This document shows, piece by piece, positions 34,162-42,112 of a stretch of DNA of 48,526 nt; within the stretch, counting starts at the first letter, position 1, and the number at the start of each line of letters is the position of its first letter. Both the position numbers and the translations under genes were made by a program. Under the pieces are notes generated by a model. The model did no database searches, had not been told where the DNA came from, and was given only the letters and a program-made list of their open reading frames with translations. Source of the stretch: Muribaculaceae bacterium (lineage in GTDB: Bacteria; Bacteroidota; Bacteroidia; Bacteroidales; Muribaculaceae); assembly GCA_017391675.1 (NCBI GenBank), contig JAFOXR010000032.1, positions 1 to 48,526 on the forward strand, given 5' to 3'.

Positions 34162-35508
34162 ATGGATAATAATATAGGCTTTATGCAAGACGATATAACA
34201 AGCAACCCTGGATTTTCAGAAGAAATAGAATTCAAGAAAATCATTAAGGTTATCGGCGTTGGTGGCGGTGGCAACAACGCCATAAACCACATGTATAACC
34301 AGAACATCAAGGGTGTTTCGTTTGTGGTGTGCAACACCGACTTGCAAGCACTTAGAGCATCTGATGTTCCTACTAAGGTTCTGCTAGGCCCAAATATCAC
34401 ACATGGTCTAGGAGCTGGCAATATACCAGAAAAGGCAAAATTGGCTGCCGAAGAGAGTACCGAAGAAATAGGCAAGCTATTTGACGATGAAACCAAGATG
34501 GTTTTCATCACTGCCGGTATGGGTGGCGGTACAGGAACCGGAGCAGCACCCGTAGTTGCTAAGATTGCCCGCGAGCATGGGGTGCTAACTATAGGTATCG
34601 TAACAATTCCGTTCTTGTTTGAAGGCGAAAAGAAAATTCTTAAAGCTCTTAACGGAGCCGAAGAAATGAGCAAATATGTTGACGCACTGCTCATCATTAA
34701 CAATGAACGATTGACCGAAATATATAGTGAACTTGACTTCCTTAACGCTTTCGGCAAAGCCGACGACACTCTGTCTACAGCAGCACGAAGCATTTCGGAA
34801 CTTATTACTTGCGAAGGTCGCATTAACCTTGACTTCAATGATGTGAAGACCACTCTTGAGAATGGTGGTGTAGCAATCATCAGCTCGGGATATGGAGAAG
34901 GCGAACGACGCATGACCAAGGCTATTGAAGACGCGTTGAACTCTCCATTGCTGAAAAACCGTGATGTTTACGGTTCTAAGCGTATTCTTGTAAACATCTA
35001 TTTCTCTCGCAACGCCGAACAGAAGTTTGTGATGAGCGAGGTGAACGAAATGCGTGAATTCATGTGCAATTTCGCTCCCGAAGTAGATGTGATTTGGGGT
35101 GTGGCTTTCGATGACACTCTAGGAGAAAAAGTGAAGGTGACAATTCTGGCCTCAGGCTTCAATGTTACACTAAACAACGAGATTTCTACCAAGCCGGCTG
35201 CCGGAAAACCTGCATTTGTTGAACCCGACCCATCGGACGGCATCAAGCGCATTATCGACGAGTACGGACAAGAAAAGATATCGGCTCGCGACCAGGAAAT
35301 GGCAAAGGCACGCTATATGGTGCTCACTCTCGAAGATTACGACAACGACGAGGTGGTGGACATGATTGAACGCACACCTACCTTCGGACGCGATCCTAAG
35401 TTCCGTGAAACGATAAAGAGCCTTATCAACAGCGCGCAGGAAGCAGGAAACTTGCCTCCTACTATTCCCGCAAAGAGCAACCAGGGCACTATTTCGTTTG
35501 TTGAATAA
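34162..35508 (+). CDS. ftsZ: Cell division protein FtsZ
   Basis: A 448-residue tubulin-like GTPase forming the Z ring. IGVGGGGNNAINHMY (about 31-45) and the tubulin signature GMGGGTGTGAAP (about 119-130) bind GTP; the T7 region DFNDVKTTLENGG (about 230-242) is kept. I start at ATG 34162; the in-frame ATG at 34087 adds 25 residues overlapping the promoter box. After the core there is a linker and, near residue 405, ERTPTFGRD, which may be the C-terminal partner-binding peptide, followed by about 35 more residues. Confidence 0.97.
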   Translation: MDNNIGFMQDDITSNPGFSEEIEFKKIIKVIGVGGGGNNAINHMYNQNIKGVSFVVCNTDLQALRASDVPTKVLLGPNITHGLGAGNIPEKAKLAAEESTEEIGKLFDDETKMVFITAGMGGGTGTGAAPVVAKIAREHGVLTIGIVTIPFLFEGEKKILKALNGAEEMSKYVDALLIINNERLTEIYSELDFLNAFGKADDTLSTAARSISELITCEGRINLDFNDVKTTLENGGVAIISSGYGEGERRMTKAIEDALNSPLLKNRDVYGSKRILVNIYFSRNAEQKFVMSEVNEMREFMCNFAPEVDVIWGVAFDDTLGEKVKVTILASGFNVTLNNEISTKPAAGKPAFVEPDPSDGIKRIIDEYGQEKISARDQEMAKARYMVLTLEDYDNDEVVDMIERTPTFGRDPKFRETIKSLINSAQEAGNLPPTIPAKSNQGTISFVE

Positions 35509-35547
35509 ATAAACCGATAATTAATACAAATACAAGAGATATAGACT

Positions 35548-36000
35548 ATGGATTTATTTGAAACAGTGAATGGCGACATCAAGAAAGCCATGCTAGCTCG
35601 AGACCACACTCGCCTTGAGACTCTACGCGGCATAAAGAAAGAATTTCTTGAAGCTAAGACTGCCAAAGGTTCTGACGGTACACTTTCCGACGATAACGCA
35701 CTGAAAATCCTTGCTAAAATGGCAAAACAACGCAAGGAAACAGCCGAAATCTACTCGTCACAATCTCGCCAAGACCTTGCCGATGCCGAATTGGCCGAAG
35801 CTGCGATTATTGAAGAATATCTTCCTAAACAGCTTAGCGAAGAAGAATTAACAGCTGCTATTAAAGAAATCATAGCACAGGTAGGCGCAACTTCTCCTAA
35901 AGACATGGGAAAAGTGATGGGAGTTGCATCAAAGCAACTTTCTGGCAAAGCCGAAGGCCGTGCCATCTCGGCTAAAGTAAAAGATTTGCTTAACCAATAA
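35548..36000 (+). CDS. GatB/YqeY domain protein
   Basis: A 150-residue YqeY-like protein, related to the helical tail domain of GatB that contacts tRNA during transamidation. The N-terminal MDLFETVNGDIKKAMLARD, the KKEFLEAKTAKG segment and the C-terminal PKDMGKVMGVASKQLSGKAEG (about 115-135) are typical. The role of stand-alone YqeY proteins is not established; a tRNA-binding function is inferred from the domain. It lies 39 nt after ftsZ and 17 nt before serS. Confidence 0.88.
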   Translation: MDLFETVNGDIKKAMLARDHTRLETLRGIKKEFLEAKTAKGSDGTLSDDNALKILAKMAKQRKETAEIYSSQSRQDLADAELAEAAIIEEYLPKQLSEEELTAAIKEIIAQVGATSPKDMGKVMGVASKQLSGKAEGRAISAKVKDLLNQ

Positions 36001-36017
36001 ACAATATATACTTAACA

Positions 36018-37289
36018 ATGCTTACACTTGCAGTAATTAAAGAAAATCCCGAAGCGGTTATCGAACGCCTTAAAGTAAAGAACTTCGATGCTCGCACTCA
36101 GATAGAACGCATTATCGAACTAGATAAGGTGCGCCGCAACCGTCAGCAGGCTCGCGACAACCAAGCTGCTGAACTCAACAAGATGGCTGCCGCTATCGGA
36201 GCCTTGATGAAACAGGGCAAAAAAGACGAAGCCGAAGAAGCTAAGGCTAAAGTAGCCGAACTTAAAGAAAACAACAAGGCTATCGATGAAGAATTGAAAA
36301 CTGCCGAAGATGAAATAACTTCTATCCTTCTTAATATTCCTAATATGCCTTGCGACATGGTTCCTCTTGGTACCAGTGCCGAAGACAATGTAGTGGAAAA
36401 GGAAGGCGGTGCAATGCCTGAGCTTGGCGAAGATGCTCTTCCTCACTGGGACTTGGCAAAGAAATACAACATCATCGATTTCGACCTAGGCGTTAAAATC
36501 ACAGGTGCAGGTTTCCCTGTATACATAGGAAAGGGTGCCAGACTTCAACGCGCTCTTATACAGTTCTTCCTTGACGAAGCAGGAAAGGCTGGATATGTGG
36601 AAGTACAGCCTCCTTATGTAGTAAACGAGGCTTCAGGCTACGGAACTGGACAGCTGCCCGACAAGGAAGGCCAAATGTACCACTGCGGTCTTGACAACCT
36701 TTACCTTATCCCAACTGCCGAAGTTCCTGTAACCAACATCTACCGTGATGTTATCTTTGACCAGAAGGATCTTCCAAAGATGAACTGCGCTTATTCGGCA
36801 TGTTTCCGTCGTGAAGCAGGTTCTTATGGCAAGGATGTTCGCGGACTTAACCGCCTTCACCAGTTCGACAAGGTGGAAATCGTGCGCATCGAAAAGCCAG
36901 AATGCTCATATGCCGCTCTTGAAGAAATGAAAGACCATGTTCAAGGCCTGCTTGAAAAGCTAGAACTGCCTTGGCACATACTTCGCCTTTGCGGTGGCGA
37001 TATGAGTTTCACATCGGCTATCACATTCGACTTTGAAGTGTGGTCGGCTGCTCAAAAACGCTGGTTGGAAGTTAGTTCGGTTTCTAACTTTGAAAGCTAC
37101 CAGGCTAACCGCTTGAAGTGCCGCTACCGTGGCGATGACAAGAAGACCGTACTTTGCCACACATTGAACGGCTCAGCACTTGCTCTTCCTCGCATCATGG
37201 CAGCCCTTCTTGAAAACAACCAGACTCCAGAAGGTATTAAAGTGCCAAAAGCTTTGCAGAAGTACACTGGATTTGACATCATCGACTAA
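36018..37289 (+). CDS. serS: Seryl-tRNA synthetase
   Basis: A 423-residue class II synthetase that charges tRNA-Ser and tRNA-Sec. The N-terminal ~110 residues are the antiparallel coiled coil that binds the tRNA variable arm (LDKVRRNRQQARDNQAAELN to KTAEDEITSILLNIPNMP). Motif 2 is FRREAGSYGKDVRGLNRLHQ (about 262-281) and motif 3 is near the C-terminus (LNGSALALPRIMAALLEN). Normal length. A terminator directly follows. Confidence 0.97.
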   Translation: MLTLAVIKENPEAVIERLKVKNFDARTQIERIIELDKVRRNRQQARDNQAAELNKMAAAIGALMKQGKKDEAEEAKAKVAELKENNKAIDEELKTAEDEITSILLNIPNMPCDMVPLGTSAEDNVVEKEGGAMPELGEDALPHWDLAKKYNIIDFDLGVKITGAGFPVYIGKGARLQRALIQFFLDEAGKAGYVEVQPPYVVNEASGYGTGQLPDKEGQMYHCGLDNLYLIPTAEVPVTNIYRDVIFDQKDLPKMNCAYSACFRREAGSYGKDVRGLNRLHQFDKVEIVRIEKPECSYAALEEMKDHVQGLLEKLELPWHILRLCGGDMSFTSAITFDFEVWSAAQKRWLEVSSVSNFESYQANRLKCRYRGDDKKTVLCHTLNGSALALPRIMAALLENNQTPEGIKVPKALQKYTGFDIID

Positions 37290-37315
37290 TCAATGCTTTA
37301 AGCATTTGCATATAG

Positions 37316-37360
37316 CAAAGAGCTGCACGGGGAACACACCCTTGCAGCTCTTTGTCGTTT
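37316..37360 (+). terminator. Rho-independent terminator after serS
   Basis: Arms CAAAGAGCTGCA (37316-37327) and TGCAGCTCTTTG (37343-37354) are perfectly complementary, with TCGTTTT after. Confidence 0.88.
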
Positions 37361-37429
37361 TAAGCCACAATTATTCCCAAAGAAAAATTTAAACCGCATT
37401 TTTAATGCAATAGTTTTATCTTTTATTCG

Positions 37430-37437
37430 TATTTTTG
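37430..37437 (+). promoter_or_regulatory. -7 box for the DUF1573 genes (TATTTTTG)
   Basis: TATTTTTG lies 35 nt before the ATG at 37473, after the serS terminator. No clear -33. Confidence 0.45.
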
Positions 37438-37472
37438 CGTTATTAGAATAACTGCAGATTAAAAATACGAAC

Positions 37473-37871
37473 ATGAAACGATTCTTAATTGCAATAACGG
37501 CTGCAATGATTGCTTTCGGTCTTGTAGCTGCCGACAACAAGAAATACGCTCAGGGCACATTCCCTAAGCGAGTACACGACTTCGGTATCATAAAAGAAGA
37601 AAAAGGTCCGGTAAGTACCACATTTGAAGTGGTGAATACGGGTAACAAACCGCTCATAATTGTAGATGTTACCGTATCTTGCGGCTGCACTAGCCGTGAA
37701 TTTACCAAGAAACCTATTGCACCGGGCAAAAAGGGTAAAGTGAAAGTAATCTATAGTCCCGAGGGAAGACCTGGAGCTTTCAAAAAGGACATTAAAGTTC
37801 ACACCAACGGAAGGGAAAAGCGCACTACCCTATTCATTGAAGGAACTACCGTTCCAAAATTAGAAGAGTAA
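37473..37871 (+). CDS. DUF1573 domain protein, exported
   Basis: A 132-residue secreted protein with a signal peptide (MKRFLIAITAAMIAFGLVAA) and one DUF1573 domain: HDFGIIKEEKGPVSTTFEVV, then VSCGCTSREFTKKPIAPG and IYSPEGRPGAFKKDIKV. DUF1573 is an immunoglobulin-like beta-sandwich domain very common in Bacteroidota; its function is unknown. The CGC turn is typical. Only 1 nt separates it from the larger DUF1573 gene, so they are co-expressed. Confidence 0.88.
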   Translation: MKRFLIAITAAMIAFGLVAADNKKYAQGTFPKRVHDFGIIKEEKGPVSTTFEVVNTGNKPLIIVDVTVSCGCTSREFTKKPIAPGKKGKVKVIYSPEGRPGAFKKDIKVHTNGREKRTTLFIEGTTVPKLEE

Positions 37872-37872
37872 C

Positions 37873-38970
37873 ATGAAGCGCTGCCTGTTCATCACACTTT
37901 CAATGCTTCTCGGCATCGTTGCCAATGCCGAGGGGGTAGCTACATGGCTACAAACCTCGCACGACTTCGGCACTTTCAAGGAGGAAACGGGCAAAGTGTC
38001 GTGCAGCATCAAGATGGTGAATACAGGCGATAGCGACATTCGCATTTCAAGGGTGCAACCCACTTGCGGCTGCACTGCCTCGTCCTATACGCTAGGAGCT
38101 ATCGTTCCTGGCGACACTGCATCGGTTACTCTCACCTATGATCCTAAGGGAAGACCTGGAAAATTCGAGAAAGATGTATATGTCTATACCGACGGTTCTC
38201 CCAAGAAAAGCATCATCACCATCAAAGGCAATGTTATAGGTTCTCCCGCCACTATTCAGGAAAGGTATCCTATAAGTGCAGGAGGGCTGAAACTGAGCCG
38301 CCGAATAATTCCTTTTGGAGAAATCGTTAAAGGCAAGTCGCGCACACAGTTCATCAATGTATATAACCAGAGCGAGGATTCGCTCACTGCACATTTCAGC
38401 AACTTGCCGAGCTATATTGAAGCCGAAATGGTTCCCCACATCGTGAAGCCCGGCGAACAGGCCACACTCACGGTAACATTGCACACGCAATCATGCAAGG
38501 AATGGGGACTGGCACAAGAGCGTTTCACAATGGAAACCTTGCCGGCAGGCAATGTGAGCAAAAATGCCACTGCAGGCATTACCAATATTGATATCACTGC
38601 CATTCTCACCGAGAACTTCAGCCGCCTGAGCGAGAAGGAACGCACCAATAAACCTATTGCTGCGCTATCAACCGAAAAGGTGGATTTCGGCGAAATAAAC
38701 AAGTGGGAGGGCAAAGCCAATAGCTATTTTGAAATATCCAACCGCGGAAAATCAAAACTGAAGATACGAAGAATCTATACACTGGACGAAGGCGTTGGAA
38801 TCGCCTTCAAAAAGGACGAAATAAAGCCCGGAAAATCAATAAAAATTGAGCTTTCGGTTCTTCCCGAAAAGTTCAGCAAACTGATTAATGCTAAAGTCAT
38901 TGTTATCACCAATGACCCCGACAATCCTCAGCACACGGTGAGGCTCGTAGGGCTATTAACCGACAAATAA
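37873..38970 (+). CDS. Multi-domain DUF1573 protein, exported
   Basis: A 365-residue secreted protein with a short signal peptide (MKRCLFITLSMLLGIVANA). The first domain (about 22-118) closely resembles the neighbouring small protein (HDFGTFKEETGKVSCSIKM, PTCGCTASSYTLGAIVPG, YDPKGRPGKFEKDVYV). A second (about 130-240, FGEIVKGKSRTQFINVYN) and third (about 268-365, VDFGEINKWEGKANSYFEIS) repeat the beta-sandwich pattern without the CGC turn. A structural or adhesive cell-surface role is possible but unproven. Confidence 0.86.
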   Translation: MKRCLFITLSMLLGIVANAEGVATWLQTSHDFGTFKEETGKVSCSIKMVNTGDSDIRISRVQPTCGCTASSYTLGAIVPGDTASVTLTYDPKGRPGKFEKDVYVYTDGSPKKSIITIKGNVIGSPATIQERYPISAGGLKLSRRIIPFGEIVKGKSRTQFINVYNQSEDSLTAHFSNLPSYIEAEMVPHIVKPGEQATLTVTLHTQSCKEWGLAQERFTMETLPAGNVSKNATAGITNIDITAILTENFSRLSEKERTNKPIAALSTEKVDFGEINKWEGKANSYFEISNRGKSKLKIRRIYTLDEGVGIAFKKDEIKPGKSIKIELSVLPEKFSKLINAKVIVITNDPDNPQHTVRLVGLLTDK

Positions 38971-39009
38971 GAAAAAAATATAAATAATAACATTATCATC
39001 AGCATAGAT

Positions 39010-40110
39010 ATGGAACACCCCGAAAACGATGAAAAATACTTAGGACTAACTGTAAACGAAGGTGTGGCACAACCGCCTATAGTAAACCCCTATCTCAAGC
39101 GTAAACGCCGCAAGACTCTGCTTTCTGCAGGTGAATATGTTGAAGGAATATTGAAGGGAAATGTGAGCATATTGAGTCAGGCTGTCACCCTTGTCGAGAG
39201 TCAGAATCCCGAACACCAATCGGTGGCACAGGAGGTGATAGAGAAATGCTTGCCATACTCGGGCAACTCACGCCGTATAGGTATTACCGGTGTGCCGGGA
39301 GCAGGCAAGAGTACATCTATCGATGTTTTCGGACTTCATGTGCTGAAAGACGGCGGCAAACTTGCCGTACTTGCAATCGACCCTAGTAGCGAGCGCTCTA
39401 AGGGCAGTATCCTTGGCGACAAGACTCGCATGGAGAAGCTCACGCTTCACCCCAATGCGTTCATTCGTCCTAGCCCCTCAGCCGGTTCGCTAGGCGGTGT
39501 AGCTCGCAAGACTCGAGAAAGCATCATTCTGTGCGAAGCTGCCGGATATGACAATATCTTTGTGGAAACCGTAGGTGTGGGACAAAGCGAAACGGCAGCG
39601 CACTCTATGGTGGATTTCTTCCTGCTTATACAGCTTGCAGGTACTGGCGACGAACTGCAAGGAATAAAACGAGGCATCATGGAAATGGCCGACGGTATCG
39701 TTATCAATAAGGCCGACGGTGACAATATAGAACGCGCTAAACTGGCTCAAACGCAATTCCGCAACGCCTTGCACCTGTTCCCGCTGCCTCCTAGCGGCTG
39801 GACTCCCGAAGTTCTCACCTACTCAGGATATTTTGAGCTAGGCATTCCCGAAGTGTGGGAAATGATTGACCGCTATTTCGAGTTTGTAAAGGCTAACGGA
39901 TACTTTGCGCAAAAACGCCGCGAACAGGACAAATACTGGATGATAGAAACCATTAACGACAGGCTTAAATCCAATTTCTACAACGATCCGGAAATAGAGG
40001 ATCTGCTCATAAGCAAGGAGAATCTGGTACTGAGCAACAAGCTAAGCTCTTTCATCGCAGCTCAAGATGTACTGAACCGCTATTTCGAGAAACTGCGTCA
40101 AGGCAAATAG
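39010..40110 (+). CDS. meaB: Methylmalonyl-CoA mutase chaperone GTPase MeaB
   Basis: A 366-residue G3E-type P-loop GTPase (ArgK/MeaB) that guards and reloads the B12-dependent methylmalonyl-CoA mutase. Walker A is ITGVPGAGKSTSIDVFG (about 93-109), followed by LAIDPSSERSKGSILGDKTRM (switch I region), FVETVGVGQSE (G3, about 180-190) and INKADGDN (G4 NKxD, about 234-241). Residues 1-85 are the N-terminal helical extension used for mutase contact or dimerisation. The mutase genes (mutA/mutB), often next to it in Bacteroidota, are not in this window. Confidence 0.94.
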   Translation: MEHPENDEKYLGLTVNEGVAQPPIVNPYLKRKRRKTLLSAGEYVEGILKGNVSILSQAVTLVESQNPEHQSVAQEVIEKCLPYSGNSRRIGITGVPGAGKSTSIDVFGLHVLKDGGKLAVLAIDPSSERSKGSILGDKTRMEKLTLHPNAFIRPSPSAGSLGGVARKTRESIILCEAAGYDNIFVETVGVGQSETAAHSMVDFFLLIQLAGTGDELQGIKRGIMEMADGIVINKADGDNIERAKLAQTQFRNALHLFPLPPSGWTPEVLTYSGYFELGIPEVWEMIDRYFEFVKANGYFAQKRREQDKYWMIETINDRLKSNFYNDPEIEDLLISKENLVLSNKLSSFIAAQDVLNRYFEKLRQGK

Positions 40111-40286
40111 TCATTCTCAAGCAACGGGTTGATGTTATGAGCTGCATAGAGATACTGCTTGCGTTCATCAATATTGCATAATGGTTTGATTATTGGTAGT
40201 AAGTATTTTGAGTGTAATGTGTCATACTTTCTGTCCGTTTGTATATCATACCATTTCATTGACAAGATGAAATATAATCGGTTAAA

Positions 40287-40319
40287 TTGTGGCTATTCAA
40301 GAAAAATATAGTAGTTTTG
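40287..40319 (+). promoter_or_regulatory. Upstream promoter of manA
   Basis: TTG (40287-40289), 22 nt, then TAGTTTTG (40312-40319), 81 nt before the manA ATG. Confidence 0.5.
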
Positions 40320-40333
40320 CATGGCTTTATGCT

Positions 40334-40372
40334 GCATAATGGGTTTTGCCGTTGCAAAACGGCTCCCTATGC
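40334..40372 (+). other. Nested inverted repeat in the manA leader
   Basis: GTTTTGC (40343-40349) and GCAAAAC (40354-40360) form a 7-bp stem with a 4-nt loop. Around it GCATA..GGG and CCC.TATGC can pair with small bulges, making a hairpin of about 39 nt. No T-run follows, so it is more a leader structure or operator than a terminator. I see no gene in 40111-40400. Confidence 0.55.
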
Positions 40373-40377
40373 ACTAT

Positions 40378-40385
40378 TATTTTTG
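40378..40385 (+). promoter_or_regulatory. Second -7 box before manA (TATTTTTG)
   Basis: TATTTTTG lies 15 nt before the ATG, just after the hairpin. A TTG at 40352-40354 is 23 nt upstream and lies inside the inverted repeat. Confidence 0.4.
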
Positions 40386-40400
40386 CGTATATAGACATTT

Positions 40401-41372
40401 ATGAATATAGGATTTATCAAATTTGAACCCTATCTGAAATCGGTATTATGGGGTGGTGAAAAGATTGCCGAATACAAAGGTATTGACACCGACCAGAAAC
40501 AAATAGGAGAAAGTTGGGAGATTTCGGGCGTTATCGGCAGGGAATCGGTTGTTACCGAAGGTGCCGATGCAGGGCTTTCTATTGTAGAATTGATAAGGAA
40601 ATACAAGGGCGCTCTTGTGGGCGAACCTATCTACGCCAAATATGGCGACATGTTCCCTATACTTGTAAAGTTTATCGACGCTAAGCAGGACTTGTCTTTA
40701 CAGGTTCACCCCAATGACACCATTGCAAAGAACCGACATAACAGCCTTGGCAAAACTGAAATGTGGTATATCATCGATACCGATGAGAATGCCAGAATTA
40801 ATGTGGGTTTCACTAAGGAAATCACTCCAAAGGAGTATGAACAGCGAGTTGCCAACAACACCATAATGGAGGTTGTAGCTTGCCATAATTCCAAGCCAGG
40901 CGACCTTTTCTACTTGCCTGCAGGAAGAATACACAGTATCGGCGCTGGCAACCTTATTGCCGAAATACAACGCACTTGCGACATCACTTATCGTGTATAC
41001 GACTTCGACCGACGCGATGCTCAGGGCAATACTCGCGAACTGCACACTAAGTGGGCAAAGAATGCCATTGACTTCACCGTGCAGGAAAGCTATGTCACTT
41101 CATGCCCCACCGATATCTCTGGTGAAACAAAGCTCGTGAAATGCGAATATTTTGATACTAGCCGAATCATTACCGACAGCGAATACGAGATTCTATCGCC
41201 CGATGCCGAATCGTTCAGAATAATAATGTGCTTGAAAGGCAGTGTGGAAATTACCGACAACATGGGCAACACTACCTCTATTCATCAAGGGGAAACGGTT
41301 CTGGTTCCTGCTATCACTTCTAAGCTCACTCTAAAGGGCAAGGCAGAACTGCTTACCACCACAGCAATGTGA
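40401..41372 (+). CDS. manA: Mannose-6-phosphate isomerase, class I
   Basis: A 323-residue zinc-dependent cupin isomerase interconverting mannose-6-phosphate and fructose-6-phosphate. FEPYLKSVLWGGEKIA is the typical opening, LSLQVHPNDTIA (about 94-105) and KTEMWYIID (about 115-123) carry zinc ligands, and LPAGRIHSIGAGNLIAEIQ (about 172-190) holds the active-site His and glycine loop. It is the short form common in Bacteroidota and Firmicutes. With the guanylyltransferase at 12.5 kb it frames the GDP-mannose route. Confidence 0.94.
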   Translation: MNIGFIKFEPYLKSVLWGGEKIAEYKGIDTDQKQIGESWEISGVIGRESVVTEGADAGLSIVELIRKYKGALVGEPIYAKYGDMFPILVKFIDAKQDLSLQVHPNDTIAKNRHNSLGKTEMWYIIDTDENARINVGFTKEITPKEYEQRVANNTIMEVVACHNSKPGDLFYLPAGRIHSIGAGNLIAEIQRTCDITYRVYDFDRRDAQGNTRELHTKWAKNAIDFTVQESYVTSCPTDISGETKLVKCEYFDTSRIITDSEYEILSPDAESFRIIMCLKGSVEITDNMGNTTSIHQGETVLVPAITSKLTLKGKAELLTTTAM

Positions 41373-41395
41373 TTGCTTTGAAAGCCCAGAAAGGC

Positions 41396-42112
41396 TCAGG
41401 CTTCCTCTACCGCCTTCTGTTTTTCGTGTATATTGCGGCATAGATACACTACTGGTGTATCCAGCAAACTTGTTACGAAATAGATTGCATAGCTGCTAAA
41501 GAATATCGACCACAGCACATCTAGCGAATAAGTTCCATAGAATGCCAGGAATGTGTAAAGCAGCGTGTTAAACATCTGCGAGATGAGTGTTGAGCCGTTG
41601 TTTCTTATCCACAATCCGCTACGGGCATCGCCAAACCGTTTCTTGCACCAGTCCCACCACTTGTGGTAAAGCCACACATCGGTCAACTGCGACACAAGAT
41701 ATACTATCAGCGACACGCACACCACTCGCGGTGTTGCCGAAAATATGGTTGCAAATGCTCCGCTTGCCCAGTCGTTCTCGCTAGGCGTATACAGCAGCCA
41801 CATCTGAGATATAAGCACAAACAGCACCGAGCATGCCGAACTTATTATCACTGCCTTATTGGCATCTTTCTTGCTATGGTTCTCGCTCAGCACATCGGTC
41901 ATAAGGAATGTGCTGGCAAACAGAATGTTTCCCAGTGTCATCTCTATACCGAAGGCGTTCACAAGCAACAGCACTTCCACATTGGCCAGTATCGTCACTA
42001 GTACATTCATGGCTATAAGCCCTGTCTTGCCGAAGAATCGGTAAAACAGTACCACACTGCCATAAACTAGCACGAACGATAATATTATCAACAGCTCATT
42101 TGTCATAATCAT
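41396..42112 (-). CDS. Queuosine precursor transporter (YhhQ family)
   Basis: A 238-residue membrane protein with about six to seven helices, of the YhhQ/DUF165 family (COG1738), which imports queuosine precursors such as preQ0/preQ1 or queuine. Typical features are the early FLMTDVLSE segment (about 91-99) with an acidic residue inside the membrane region, PRVVCVSLIVYLVSQLTDVW (about 130-149), and RNNGSTLISQMFNTLLYTFL (about 180-200). The first ATG overlaps the stop of the upstream radical SAM gene (ATGA); the second, two codons on, is also possible. Coupled translation suggests a shared job. Confidence 0.88.
   Translation of the reverse strand: MIMTNELLIILSFVLVYGSVVLFYRFFGKTGLIAMNVLVTILANVEVLLLVNAFGIEMTLGNILFASTFLMTDVLSENHSKKDANKAVIISSACSVLFVLISQMWLLYTPSENDWASGAFATIFSATPRVVCVSLIVYLVSQLTDVWLYHKWWDWCKKRFGDARSGLWIRNNGSTLISQMFNTLLYTFLAFYGTYSLDVLWSIFFSSYAIYFVTSLLDTPVVYLCRNIHEKQKAVEEA

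Noticed and set aside
34077-34919. 280-codon ORF on the minus strand opposite ftsZ
   Set aside because: It is antisense to a well-conserved gene; its Ser/Pro/Ile-rich composition is the usual mirror of Bacteroidota coding frames and it has no family features.
40334-40372. Riboswitch before manA
   Set aside because: Only a simple nested hairpin is visible; no known riboswitch core could be recognised.
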